Shown: positions 1 to 8,155 of the stretch, in pieces
Layout: every line of letters begins with the position of its first letter
Numbering within the stretch: the first letter of the stretch is position 1
Assembly: GCA_035296705.1 (NCBI GenBank)
Contig: DATHAL010000053.1
Span: 1-64,000 of the forward strand
DNA from: WHSW01 sp035296705
GTDB taxonomy: Bacteria; Actinomycetota; Thermoleophilia; Solirubrobacterales; 70-9
Length of the DNA stretch: 64,000 nt
Direction of reading: 5' to 3'
Translations under genes and position numbers: made by a program
The notes under the pieces: generated by a model
Databases searched by the model: none
Seen by the model: only the letters and a program-made list of their open reading frames with translations
What the model was told of the DNA's origin: nothing

Positions 1-379
1 CCAGGTCCGAGGCGCGCTGAAGCGCCCGTCGCAGGATCCACCGCGGATCGCCCTCGTACGGCTCGCCGCCCGGCACCTGGACGTCGCAGAACATCCGCCC
101 GGTCGACTTCTCACCGATGCGCCAGGGCAGGATCGCGAAGCTCGACGGGTCAGGCATCGCGATCATGTCCGATTCCTCGATTGGGTTGAAGCCGGTGATC
201 GAGGAACCGTCGAAGCCCATCCCGCCCTCGAATGCGTCCTCGAGCTCCGATGAGTTGATCGAGAAGCTCTTCAGCTGGCCGAGGACGTCCGTGAACCAGA
301 GGCGGATGAAGCGCACGTCCTGATCTCGGACGATCTTCATCACGTCGTCGGCGGTCTCGGGGCGCTGGGGCTCGGCCAT
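1..379 (-). CDS. glnA: type I glutamine synthetase, N-terminal part (runs off the left edge)
   Basis: Starts at the ATG at 379 behind a strong ribosome binding site (GAGGAGG, 388-382) and continues off the window, so only 126 residues are visible. They contain RLWFTDVLGQLKSF (about residue 26) and the FDGSSITGF loop (about residue 56), hallmarks of the beta-grasp N-terminal domain of bacterial GSI, which makes glutamine from glutamate, ammonia and ATP in the cytoplasm. The catalytic barrel and any adenylylation site lie outside, so the GSI subtype cannot be judged. The gene is divergent from the next one, with 155 bases between the two starts. Confidence 0.93.
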   Translation of the reverse strand, partial: MAEPQRPETADDVMKIVRDQDVRFIRLWFTDVLGQLKSFSINSSELEDAFEGGMGFDGSSITGFNPIEESDMIAMPDPSSFAILPWRIGEKSTGRMFCDVQVPGGEPYEGDPRWILRRALQRASDL

Positions 380-483
380 CGGTCCTCCTCATGGGCCTGG
401 GTACGTGCGGCGCAACCTTATCCGTGACGTCCACACGTACGTACCAGGGAATGACCAAATCCAGCCCCTGTCGTGATAGCCTC

Positions 484-498
484 CTTACTACAAGTAAG
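484..498. promoter_or_regulatory. inverted repeat, candidate operator upstream of the 535 gene
   Basis: CTTACT-ACA-AGTAAG is a perfect 6+3+6 inverted repeat about 40 bases before the ATG at 535, in an AT-rich patch (484-520) that stands out from the GC-rich surroundings. Position and symmetry fit a dimeric repressor site over the promoter of the decarboxylase-like gene. No regulator gene is adjacent, so the binding protein is unknown. Confidence 0.35.
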
Positions 499-534
499 TA
501 ACTAGCTAAAGGTAAAGTAAAGGCGGGAAGCGCG

Positions 535-1101
535 ATGACGGTGAAGACAGACATCAGCCGGTTTCACATTCACGATGAACTCACCGCTCCCGAGGGCAGC
601 GTGAAGATCCTCAAGGGCGTCCAGGGCGCGGCCGGGCAGGTGTCCAAGTTCATCGGCGTGCTCGCCGGCTCGCCGGCGGCGCTTCGATCCTACGCGCGCA
701 TGCGGCACGAGCTCCGCGGCGGCGTCCTCCCCGGCGCGACGTGCGAGCGGATCGCGCTCGCGGTGGCGCAGCGGCGCGGGGACCCGTACTCGATCGCCCA
801 GCACGCGAAGACCGCCCGGGCCGCGGGGCTCGGCCTCGACGAGATCTCGCGCGCCCGCAGCTTCAACTCGGCCGACGAGCGCGAGGCGGCCGTGCTCACG
901 TTCCTCGAGGCCCTCCTCGCTACCGACGGGCGGCCCTCGCAGCACCTTGCCGAGGAGGCGCGCGAGCACGGTTGGAGCGACGAGGAGCTGCTCGAGGCCG
1001 TCGCCCACCTGGCGATGAACGAGTTCCAGAGCCTGGTCGCAAACGCGGCGGCCCTGCCGCAGGATCAGTCGGACCCGGCGGTCCTGCCGGCCGCCGCCTG
1101 A
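535..1101 (+). CDS. carboxymuconolactone decarboxylase / AhpD-like protein lacking the CxxC pair
   Basis: 188 residues, helical, Ala-rich. Residues 60-130 resemble the CMD/AhpD fold: the segment RRGDPYSIAQHAKTAR (81-96) sits where AhpD-like alkylhydroperoxidases carry the CxxC...H active site, and the following AARAAGL...DEISRAR and DEREAAVLTFLEALLA helices are typical. Both redox cysteines are replaced (Asp and Ser) while the His is kept, so peroxidase activity through a disulfide is unlikely; a decarboxylase-like or non-catalytic role is possible. ATG at 535 follows GGGAAG. An AT-rich promoter and a palindrome precede it. Fold assignment is moderately sure, function unknown. Confidence 0.75.
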   Translation: MTVKTDISRFHIHDELTAPEGSVKILKGVQGAAGQVSKFIGVLAGSPAALRSYARMRHELRGGVLPGATCERIALAVAQRRGDPYSIAQHAKTARAAGLGLDEISRARSFNSADEREAAVLTFLEALLATDGRPSQHLAEEAREHGWSDEELLEAVAHLAMNEFQSLVANAAALPQDQSDPAVLPAAA

Positions 1102-1120
1102 GCCCAGCCGCGCGGCCCGC

Positions 1121-1786
1121 TCAGCGGCGGAGCTTCGCGACGCGAACCTCGTCCGTATACGTGAACCCGAGCCGCTCCGCGGTGGCCTGGGTGAGGTCCC
1201 ACTTCGCCTGATTCGAGAACGGTCCACGGTCGATCACCCGCGTGAGCACGTAGTGACCGCCGTAACGCACGACCACGCGCGTGCCGCACGGCAGCTTCCG
1301 GTGGGCGACGCCGCGCGTGCGCCGCGTGAGCACCTTGCCGCAAGCGGTCTCGTTGCCGAAGAAGCCGGGGCCGTACCAGGTCGCGACCTGCAACGGCATC
1401 GAGTTGACGAGCGCCGCGGTGGTTTCGGCGTCGGCGACGCCGTCCGGGGCCAGGGCGGCGGAGATCTGAAGCGCCTCGACGGCGGCCGCCGTCGCGTCTT
1501 CGAACGTCTCGGCGAGCGGCGGCCGCCCGAAGTCCTTCGCGCTCAGGATCCAGTTCAGCGTTTTCACGTCGGTGCCGCAGTCGCCGAGCTTCAAGATCCG
1601 CTGGCCGAGCCCGGCATCCGGGCAGCCGAACGTAGTGCTCGTGCCGCCGCCGGTCCCGCCGGAGGAGTCGCTGCCGTGTGCGCTTGCCACCACCGCCGAG
1701 AGCGCGAGCGCGCCGGCAGCGATCAGCGACCTGATCCGGGCTCGGTTCTGCGATGCCGCTCTGGGGCACGAAGTGGCTTCGTCCAT
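1121..1786 (-). CDS. secreted RlpA-like protein with peptidoglycan-binding and double-psi beta-barrel domains
   Basis: 221 residues: a signal peptide (hydrophobic 20-37, ending near VASAHG), a low-complexity Ser/Gly/Thr linker, a PG_binding_1-like region (about 68-127), and a C-terminal double-psi beta-barrel (134-221) with ATWYGPGFFGNETACG, LPCGTRV and VIDRGPF, including the conserved Asp about 186. RlpA-type proteins bind or cleave septal peptidoglycan as lytic transglycosylases. A c-di-AMP riboswitch occupies its 5' leader, tying it to osmotic and wall homeostasis as for Streptomyces cell-wall hydrolases. ATG at 1786; it converges with the CMD-like gene 19 bases away. Confidence 0.88.
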   Translation of the reverse strand: MDEATSCPRAASQNRARIRSLIAAGALALSAVVASAHGSDSSGGTGGGTSTTFGCPDAGLGQRILKLGDCGTDVKTLNWILSAKDFGRPPLAETFEDATAAAVEALQISAALAPDGVADAETTAALVNSMPLQVATWYGPGFFGNETACGKVLTRRTRGVAHRKLPCGTRVVVRYGGHYVLTRVIDRGPFSNQAKWDLTQATAERLGFTYTDEVRVAKLRR

Positions 1787-1796
1787 CTCTTTCGGG

Positions 1797-1935
1797 GCCT
1801 GCGGGGTTAGCTGACGGGCTCGCGCCGAAAGAGCTGGCGCTACGCGGCTTTTCGCCTGCGACTCGCCCCGGGACCGAGGAATCCCCCCTGATTGGGTCCC
1901 CCGCTCCCCGCCGTATCCGGCGGGGACTAGGCGAG
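1797..1935 (-). promoter_or_regulatory. ydaO/yuaA (cyclic di-AMP) riboswitch
   Basis: Read on the minus strand the leader contains, in order, the conserved blocks GAGCGGGGGACCCAAT (about 1907-1892), GGGGATTCC (about 1886-1878), a variable arm, then GAGCCCGTCAGCTAACC (about 1821-1805) followed by CGCAGGC. The last block is the near-invariant 3' signature of the ydaO class, which binds c-di-AMP and usually switches downstream genes off. It ends about ten bases before the start of the RlpA-like gene, so control of that wall enzyme is expected. Exact ends of helix P1 are estimated by eye. Confidence 0.92.
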
Positions 1936-1989
1936 GCGGACACTAACAAAAGAGTTCGACCGGAGTTTCCACTTTATGGCCGGCCGCGG

Positions 1990-3174
1990 CTACGCGGCAG
2001 CCGGGAGGCTGCGCCGGCGCACGGCGCAGATCGCCGTCGCGACGAGCGCGAAGGCCGCGGCGGCGGCGAACGCCTCCGTCGTGCCGAGGTGATCGACCAC
2101 GACGCCGCCGCCCGCCGTGCCGAGTGCAAAGCCCGCCGTGTAGGCGGTGGTGATCCAGCTCGCCGCCTCCGTCGCGGTGCCCACCGGCGCGATGTCGTCG
2201 ATCAGCCCGAAGAAGAGCGCCGTCAGCGGCGCCACCGCCAGGCCGGCCACGGCCATGATCACGCCAAGCGCCGCGAGCGATTCCGCGAACATGGCCGGCG
2301 CGATCAGGAGGGTGACCGTCGCGAGCAGCACGAGGTTGCGCCGGCCGCGGTCGCCCGGCCCAGCGGCGCGGGCACCGAACGCGAGGCCGCCGATCATGCT
2401 TCCGAGTGCGAGCGCGGCCAGGATCGGACCGGCCGCCGCCGCCGCGCCACGGGCTGTGGCGAACGCCGGCACCGCGACGTCGAGGGCGCCGAACATCGCG
2501 CCGTACGGCACGTCGATCAGGACCAGCGTGACGACGCCCGCGCTGGCGAGCGCGCCCGCTCGGCCAGCGTTGCTCGGCGCGCCTCGCCACCCGCGCGACG
2601 CGGGCATCAGGGCGAAGGAGACGACGCCGACCAGCTCGCAGGCAGCGAGTGCGAGCACCGCGAAGGCGGGCGAGCCGACGGCGATCAGCCCGCCGGCGAT
2701 CAGCGGGCCGCCGATGAAGAACGCCTCGAGCAGCACCGCGTGCAGACCGTAGGCGGCGGGCAGCTGACGGGCGTCGTCGACGAGGTCGATCCAGAGGTTG
2801 CGCAGGCTGGGCAGAACGGGTGCGGTCGCGGCGCCGGCCATGGCTCCGAGAACGATCAGAGCCCCCAGCGGCGCCTCGCTCTCGGTCGCGAGCACGAGCG
2901 CGACGAGGGCCAGCGCCGAGAGGATCGCGAAGCCCGGCAGGATGCCCTGCCCGCGGCGGTCCACGGCGCGGCCGCGCAGCGGCCCGAGCACCGCCGCCGC
3001 GATCGCCACGGCGGCCGAGACGGCGCCCGCGGAGGCGAAGCTGCCGGTCTCGCGCTGGACCATGAGCACGACCGCCAGCGGCAGGCCGACCATGAGACCC
3101 GAGACGAAGGCCGCAATCACTGCGATCTGGATCTGCGGCTTTCGCAGAAGCTGCGCGTAGAGACGGATCGCCAC
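1990..3174 (-). CDS. MFS transporter
   Basis: 394 residues, dominated by hydrophobic stretches consistent with about 12 membrane helices (for example GLMVGLPLAVVLMV, GALIVLGAMAGAATAPVLP, AMFAESLAALGVIMAVAGLA). The motif GPLRGRAVDRRGQG (about 63-76) is the loop between helices 2 and 3 characteristic of the major facilitator superfamily, and AGAATAPVLPSLRNLW resembles drug-exporter type proteins. The substrate cannot be told; an efflux role is the usual one for this subtype. It lies downstream of rnpB on the same strand, separated by a hairpin, so it probably has its own promoter. ATG at 3174. Confidence 0.85.
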   Translation of the reverse strand: MAIRLYAQLLRKPQIQIAVIAAFVSGLMVGLPLAVVLMVQRETGSFASAGAVSAAVAIAAAVLGPLRGRAVDRRGQGILPGFAILSALALVALVLATESEAPLGALIVLGAMAGAATAPVLPSLRNLWIDLVDDARQLPAAYGLHAVLLEAFFIGGPLIAGGLIAVGSPAFAVLALAACELVGVVSFALMPASRGWRGAPSNAGRAGALASAGVVTLVLIDVPYGAMFGALDVAVPAFATARGAAAAAGPILAALALGSMIGGLAFGARAAGPGDRGRRNLVLLATVTLLIAPAMFAESLAALGVIMAVAGLAVAPLTALFFGLIDDIAPVGTATEAASWITTAYTAGFALGTAGGGVVVDHLGTTEAFAAAAAFALVATAICAVRRRSLPAAA

Positions 3175-3197
3175 GCCGGTCAGCCTTCCAAACGTAG

Positions 3198-3223
3198 AAG
3201 GGGCCCCGTCGCCGGGGCCCCTT
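3198..3223 (-). terminator. hairpin terminator downstream of rnpB
   Basis: AAGGGGCCCCG / CGGGGCCCCTT form a perfect 11-bp stem with a 4-base loop immediately after the 3' end of the RNase P RNA. The T tract after the stem is weak, as is common in high-GC actinomycetes. It separates rnpB from the MFS gene. Confidence 0.75.
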
Positions 3224-3227
3224 CCTT

Positions 3228-3599
3228 AGCTGGCCTGTAATCCGGATTCTGTCGTGTGCAGCCATCCATCTCGCCGGGGCCTAGGTCCCCAGCGGGGCTC
3301 TCGCCCTGCGGCCTACCTGGACCTCGCCGGGCCGGGTCTACGGTCCTGCTTGGCCTTGCACCGGGCGGGGTTTGCCTGGCCGCCGCGTCACCGCGACGCC
3401 GGTGCGCTCTTACCGCACCATTTCACCTTTGCCTGTGCGCACCTCACGTGTTGGCGCGCCATCGGCCGTGTCATTTCTGTGGCACTTTCCCGCGGGTTTC
3501 CCCGGGTGGGCGTTACCCACCGCCCTTGCCCTGTGGTGTCCGGACTTTCCTCGAGAAGCTCACACCTCCCGCGACTGCATAGCCAGCCCGACTCAGTCT
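3228..3599 (-). ncRNA. rnpB: RNase P RNA (class A)
   Basis: About 370 bases on the minus strand. The 5' part has the universal GAGGAAAGTCCGGAC core (around 3560-3540) and the 3' part ends in CAGAATCCGGATTACAGG. The two ends pair as helix P1 (GCTGGC near the 5' end with GCCAGC at 3229-3234). This catalytic RNA removes the 5' leader from tRNA precursors. It is divergent from the proline dehydrogenase gene, and a strong hairpin follows. Ends are set from P1 pairing, within a few bases. Confidence 0.96.
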
Positions 3600-3670
3600 A
3601 GGCGTGCCCGTGGGCGATCGGAAGGCGCCCGGATTGGTTGCAACTTGCGCGGCGCGGGAAGATTCGAGTC

Positions 3671-5044
3671 GTGGCGGCCGATCTGGCGTCGATCGACGAA
3701 GCGGCCCTCGACCCCGAGGTGCTGGCGGTCGGTCGCGAGATCGCGGCCGGGCTGCCGGGATCGACGCGCAACCCGCTTCGGGCGCTCGACGACCGAGCGA
3801 TGCGGGCTACGACCCGCGACCGCGAGCTTCGCGCGGCGCTCTTCCGGCTCGTCGACGTCACCCCGGCATGCCGCTCGGCCGACGATCTGGCGCGGCACCT
3901 CACCTCGTTCGCCGCAGAGGTTGAGCACCGCCCGGCGACGCTCGACGCGGCGATGCGGGCCGCGCACACGAAGGCCGGGCGTGCCGCGCTCGGGCGCGCG
4001 GCCGCGGCGGGCGTTCGCCACATGGCGCACCGGTTCATCGTCGGCGACTCCCCGGCCGACGCCACCGACGAGCTCGAGCGCCTGCGCCGCGCCGGGATCG
4101 GCAACTCGGTCGATCTGCTCGGGGAGGCGACCATGACGAGCGCCGAGGCCGACCGCTACGCGAGCCGATGCACCGAGGCGCTCGACGTGCTCGCGGCGGC
4201 GGCTGAGCGCTACCCCGACCACCCGCTCCTCGACCGCGACGCGGCGGGCCCGCTGCCGCGCGTCAACCTCTCGGTGAAGGTCACGGCGCTGACGCCACTG
4301 ATCCGGCCCGAGCATCCGCGCCGCGGGATCGACGACGCGGCGGGCCGGCTCCGGCCGCTGCTGAGAAGCGCGCGCGCCCACGGCGCCCACCTGCACATCG
4401 ACATGGAGTCCGTGGACACGTTCGAGACGACGACCGAGCTCCTCCTCGACCTGCTCGCCGAGCCGGAGTTCCGCGAGGGACCGTCGATCGGCGTCGTCGT
4501 CCAGGCCTATTTGCGCGACTCGCCGCAGGGGCTCGAGCGACTGCTCGCGGCCGTCGACGCCGCCGGTCGGGCACAGCCGCTCACGGTCCGGCTGGTCAAG
4601 GGCGCGTACTGGGACCACGAGATCGTCGAGGCTGCCCAGCAGGGTTGGCGCCCGCCGGTGTTCGAGGACAAGGCCGAGTCGGACCGGAACTTCGAGCGCC
4701 TGACGAGGCGGCTGATCGACCGCGCCCGCGAGGCACCGGCAAGCATCCGGGTCGCAATCGGCTCCCACAACCTGCGTTCGGTGAGCCACGCGATCGCCTA
4801 CAGCCGGCTCGCCGGGGCCCGCGGCGAGGAGCTCGAGATCCAGGTCCTGCGGGGGCTCGGCGACGACCTCGCGCGGGCGCTCGCCGAATCCGGCACGCGA
4901 ACGAGGATCTACTGCCCTGTGGGGGACCTGGTCGCCGGGATGGCATACCTCGTCAGGAGGCTGCTCGAGAACACCGCGAACACGTCCTTCCTCGCTCAGC
5001 AGGCCGACGGTGCGCCGCTCGAAGAGCTCCTCGTCCCGCCATGA
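3671..5044 (+). CDS. proline dehydrogenase
   Basis: 457 residues from the GTG at 3671; a TTG at 3638 would add 11 residues and cannot be excluded. FAD enzyme oxidising proline to pyrroline-5-carboxylate. Barrel motifs seen in order: RVNLSVKVTAL, HLHIDMES, VVVQAYLRDS, TVRLVKGAYWDHE, RVAIGSHNLRSV, and the substrate-binding helix RRLLENTANTSF with its paired arginines and glutamate. It resembles the PRODH domain of PutA rather than the short monofunctional type. Its stop overlaps the start of the P5C dehydrogenase gene (ATGA at 5041), so the two halves of PutA are made as coupled separate proteins. Confidence 0.93.
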   Translation: MAADLASIDEAALDPEVLAVGREIAAGLPGSTRNPLRALDDRAMRATTRDRELRAALFRLVDVTPACRSADDLARHLTSFAAEVEHRPATLDAAMRAAHTKAGRAALGRAAAAGVRHMAHRFIVGDSPADATDELERLRRAGIGNSVDLLGEATMTSAEADRYASRCTEALDVLAAAAERYPDHPLLDRDAAGPLPRVNLSVKVTALTPLIRPEHPRRGIDDAAGRLRPLLRSARAHGAHLHIDMESVDTFETTTELLLDLLAEPEFREGPSIGVVVQAYLRDSPQGLERLLAAVDAAGRAQPLTVRLVKGAYWDHEIVEAAQQGWRPPVFEDKAESDRNFERLTRRLIDRAREAPASIRVAIGSHNLRSVSHAIAYSRLAGARGEELEIQVLRGLGDDLARALAESGTRTRIYCPVGDLVAGMAYLVRRLLENTANTSFLAQQADGAPLEELLVPP

Positions 5045-6624
5045 GCGCGGTCGCAGTCGAACCGCCGCCGTTTCGAAACGAGCCGCCGCTCGAGCTTCGG
5101 CGGGCGGACAACCGCGCGGCGCTCGCCGACGCCCTCGCGGCGGTCGATCGGCGGCTGCCGATCGAGGTGCCGGTGATCGTCGGCGGCGAGCGCCGCTCCG
5201 GCGAGGGCTTTGCGTCCACCGATCCCGGCGCGCCCGCGCGGGTGATCGCGACCGCGGCTGAGGCGAGCGAGGTTGAGGTCGCCGCAGCGGTCCAGGCGGC
5301 GGCCGAGGCGGGCTCCGCCTGGGCGCGCACACCCGCGACCGACCGCGCCGCGAGGTTGATCAAGGCGGCGGAGCTCCTGCGCGCGCGGCGGCTCGAGCTC
5401 GCCGCGCTCGAGGTGCGCGAGTGCGCGAAGCCGTGGCCCGAGGCGGACGCCGACGTCTGCGAGGCGATCGACTTCCTCGAGTACTACGCGCGCGAGGCGA
5501 TCAGGCTCGACGCCGGCGCGCCGGTCGCCCAGGCGCCCGGCGAGCGAAACTCGATGCGCTACGTCGCCCGCGGCGTCGCGGCGGTGATCTCGCCGTGGAA
5601 CTTCCCGATCGCGATCCCGACCGGAATGGTCTCCGCCGCGCTCGCGGTCGGAAACGGGGTCGTGCTGAAACCGGCCGAGCAGTCACCGGCGACGGCGCTC
5701 GCGCTGGTCGAGGCTCTCCAGGAGGCCGACGTGGCGCCCGGCGCGATCTCGCTGCTGCCCGGCCACGGCCCGGTGGGCGCGGCGCTCGTCCGCCATCCCG
5801 GGGTCCACGTGATCGCCTTCACGGGATCGAGCGCGGTCGGCCTCGAGATCCTGCGCGAGGCCGCAACGCCGCGCCAGGGGCAGAGCCACATCAAGCGCGT
5901 GGTCGCCGAGATGGGCGGCAAGAACTGCGTGATCGTCGACTCCGACGCCGACCTCGACGAGGCAGTGCCGGGCATCGTCCGCTCCGCGTTCGTCTACGCG
6001 GGGCAGAAGTGCTCGGCCGCCGCCCGGGTGCTGGCACACGAGGAGGTGGCGGAACCGCTGGCCGCACGCCTCGCCGGCGCGATCGAGCTCCTGCGGGTCG
6101 GCCAGGCCTCGGAGCTCGAGACGGACGTGCCGGCGGTGATCGAGGCGCAGGCGCAGGAACGAGTGCTCGGCTACATCGAGCGGGCGCGAAGCGACGGGCG
6201 CATCCTCGCGAGCGCCCCGGCGCCCGAAAGCGCCGGCTGGTTTTGCCCGCCGACCCTCGCCGGCGAGCTCGATCCGGCGTCGCCTGTGCTGCGCGAGGAG
6301 ATCTTCGGCCCGCTCCTCACGGTCGAGGCCGTGCCTTCGGTCGAGGCGGCTTGCGAGGCCGTCGAGCGGCTGCCGTTCGCGCTCACCGGCGGTCTCTTCT
6401 CCCGGGATCCGGCGACGGTCGCCGAGGTCAGTCGCACGCTTCCCGTCGGAAACCTCTACGTCAACCGTCACACGACCGGGGCCATGGTCGGCCGCCAGCC
6501 GTTCGGCGGCAACAAGCTGTCGGGATCAGGCTCCAAGGCCGGCGGCCCCGACTACCTGCTCAACTTCGTCGAGCCGCGCGTCGTGACCGAGAACACGACC
6601 CGCCACGGGCTCGTCGTCGAGTAA
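5041..6624 (+). CDS. L-glutamate gamma-semialdehyde (P5C) dehydrogenase
   Basis: 527 residues, aldehyde dehydrogenase superfamily, oxidising glutamate semialdehyde to glutamate with NAD. Seen: SPWNFPIAIP (Asn about 187), FTGSSAVG (nucleotide loop), EMGGKN (general-base Glu about 290), GQKCSAAARV (catalytic Cys about 324), and the C-terminal RQPFGGNKLSGSGSKAGGPDYL, typical of the P5CDH/PutA subgroup. The start ATG at 5041 overlaps the proline dehydrogenase stop, completing proline-to-glutamate degradation in one two-gene operon. Confidence 0.94.
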   Translation: MSAVAVEPPPFRNEPPLELRRADNRAALADALAAVDRRLPIEVPVIVGGERRSGEGFASTDPGAPARVIATAAEASEVEVAAAVQAAAEAGSAWARTPATDRAARLIKAAELLRARRLELAALEVRECAKPWPEADADVCEAIDFLEYYAREAIRLDAGAPVAQAPGERNSMRYVARGVAAVISPWNFPIAIPTGMVSAALAVGNGVVLKPAEQSPATALALVEALQEADVAPGAISLLPGHGPVGAALVRHPGVHVIAFTGSSAVGLEILREAATPRQGQSHIKRVVAEMGGKNCVIVDSDADLDEAVPGIVRSAFVYAGQKCSAAARVLAHEEVAEPLAARLAGAIELLRVGQASELETDVPAVIEAQAQERVLGYIERARSDGRILASAPAPESAGWFCPPTLAGELDPASPVLREEIFGPLLTVEAVPSVEAACEAVERLPFALTGGLFSRDPATVAEVSRTLPVGNLYVNRHTTGAMVGRQPFGGNKLSGSGSKAGGPDYLLNFVEPRVVTENTTRHGLVVE

Positions 6625-6634
6625 CCGGCCGGCG

Positions 6635-7789
6635 TCAGAGACGGCGCAGCCATTCGTCCATGAATGGCTCGGCGATGCGGTAGGAGCCGTCAGGCACCCG
6701 GAGCACGAGCTCGCGGTCGACGAGAGCCCGCAGCGCCGCCTGGATCGCGCTCACCGACGGCAGCCCGTGACGGGCGCGGTACTCCTTGGTCATCGGTCGT
6801 CCAGGTTCGTGCGCCAGGGCCCCGAGGATGAGCTTCTGCACTGCCGACGCATCGTCCCAGCGCGCCGCAAAGTGCGTGTCCTCCGAGCGCAGGACCGCGT
6901 CGGCGGCGGCATCGAGCTCGGCGGCGGTGGCGGCCCCGTCGAACGGCGTCTGCTCCCAGAGGAAGTAACAGAGCTCCTGAGTCGCGTAGGGGTGGCCGCG
7001 GGTTCGGCCGAGAACAGCGTCGACGACCGCGGGCTCGATGTCCTTGCGCGTGGCCCGGAACCGCTCGCCGATGAAGCCCCTGAAGCGCTCAGGTGCGATC
7101 AGCCCGAGCTCCACCTTCTTCGCGCTGCGCCAGAAGGGCTCATTCTCGTCGTTGAAGAGCCGCTCCATCAGATGCCGTCGGCTTCCGAGGTAGACGCGCG
7201 CGATCTCGGGCTGCTGCTCGAAGATCGTCCGCATCAGCTTTGGCAGCGCCCGGTCGATCAACTCCACCTCCTGGAACTCGTCGAAGACGAGCGCGACGGG
7301 CCGTTCGTCTCCGGCCGAGAGTTCCGCGGGCAACTCCAGCAGCCGTTCGAGCGTCGCATCCACGTCGGGCGCCGCGTGGTCGATCCCGAACGAGAAGCTG
7401 AGCCCGCCATTCTCAGGGTCGACGGTGATCGTCGGGCTGATGCGCAACCCGCGGAACGGCGCCAGTGACCGCTCACGGACCCGAGCCACCGGTGACGCGA
7501 TCTCCTCGTAGATCGCGGCGGCAAGCCGCTCGGCCAGCTTCTCCTTCGTCGGCGTCGTCATCAAGTTCACGTACGCGACCAGCGCGCCCTGGCCGACCAG
7601 CTCCTGCATCGCGCGCCAGACGAGCGATGACTTGCCGAACCTCCGCGGTGCGAACACGACCACGTCCTGGCCGTTGAGGACGTCGAACTTGAGCTCCTGG
7701 ACCTCCTCCTCACGGTCGGCGAACGCCTCATCGAGCGCCAGCGCGCCGTATCGGAACGGGTTGCGCGGCGGTGTTACGCGAGGTCGCAT
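6635..7789 (-). CDS. stand-alone P-loop ATPase with C-terminal winged helix
   Basis: 384 residues. A Walker A-like loop FAPRRFGKSSL (about 46-56; the first glycine is Ala), a Walker B VALVFDEFQE (about 166-175), a sensor-like YLGSRRHLM, and an Arg-containing RFRGFIGERF fit the archaeal-ATPase/STAND-like branch of AAA ATPases. The last 80 residues (AVQKLILGALAHEP...LRALVDRELVLRV) read as a winged helix. Such genes are scattered, often mobile and functionally undefined; no partner toxin or nuclease is adjacent. The upstream 120 bases are unusually AT-rich with a palindrome at 7846-7860. Family reasonably sure, role unknown. Confidence 0.75.
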   Translation of the reverse strand: MRPRVTPPRNPFRYGALALDEAFADREEEVQELKFDVLNGQDVVVFAPRRFGKSSLVWRAMQELVGQGALVAYVNLMTTPTKEKLAERLAAAIYEEIASPVARVRERSLAPFRGLRISPTITVDPENGGLSFSFGIDHAAPDVDATLERLLELPAELSAGDERPVALVFDEFQEVELIDRALPKLMRTIFEQQPEIARVYLGSRRHLMERLFNDENEPFWRSAKKVELGLIAPERFRGFIGERFRATRKDIEPAVVDAVLGRTRGHPYATQELCYFLWEQTPFDGAATAAELDAAADAVLRSEDTHFAARWDDASAVQKLILGALAHEPGRPMTKEYRARHGLPSVSAIQAALRALVDRELVLRVPDGSYRIAEPFMDEWLRRL

Positions 7790-7845
7790 AACGTCAGCAA
7801 GTATAAGTATCGCTATGTAGAAGACGCCACGACACTATATGTTGT

Positions 7846-7860
7846 GCTGCATAATGCAGC
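7846..7860. promoter_or_regulatory. palindrome in AT-rich leader of the ATPase gene
   Basis: GCTGCA-TAA-TGCAGC is a perfect 6+3+6 inverted repeat about 57 bases upstream of the ATPase start, within a run (about 7795-7870) much richer in A and T than anything nearby. It could be an operator for self-control or part of a promoter region acquired with the gene. Confidence 0.3.
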
Positions 7861-7911
7861 TCGACATACCAAGCCGCGATCCGCGAAGCCGGTCGGATGC
7901 CGCTACGTCAG

Positions 7912-8154
7912 CTACGTCAGCTCGGCGTCGCAGTCTTCACACGCGCATGCGGTCGCGCGCCGCATCTGCCCGCCGCAGACGGGGCACCCGGCCTGACCCT
8001 CGCGGCTGAGGTCCTCCCAGGCGCCGAGGACCAGGTCCTCGAGCGAAACCCCGCCGCCGGGCCGCGGCGGCTCGAAGAGCCGCTCAGCCGGGCGCTCCGC
8101 CGTCAGCGGATCGCCGACGAGAGCGTTTGGCGATGTGGTCGCGACCGCGCTCAC
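7912..8154 (-). CDS. small zinc-ribbon protein cotranscribed with lexA
   Basis: 80 residues with two C-terminal cysteine pairs, CPVCGG (about 57-62) and CEDCDAEL, separated by a short RRATACA stretch; this should bind one zinc ion. The N-terminal half (PAERLFEPPRPGG, LEDLVLGAWEDL) is unlike any family I recognise. GTG start at 8154, one base after the lexA stop, so it is surely cotranscribed with lexA and would be SOS-induced. The zinc-binding inference is from the motif; function unknown. Confidence 0.6.
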   Translation of the reverse strand: MSAVATTSPNALVGDPLTAERPAERLFEPPRPGGGVSLEDLVLGAWEDLSREGQAGCPVCGGQMRRATACACEDCDAELT

Positions 8155-8155
8155 G

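Noticed and set aside
1753..3240. 495-codon plus-strand frame
   Set aside because: Shadow of the MFS gene running through the riboswitch; Arg/Gly/Glu-rich only.
3254..3601. Plus-strand frames over 3254-3601
   Set aside because: They lie on the complement of the RNase P RNA.
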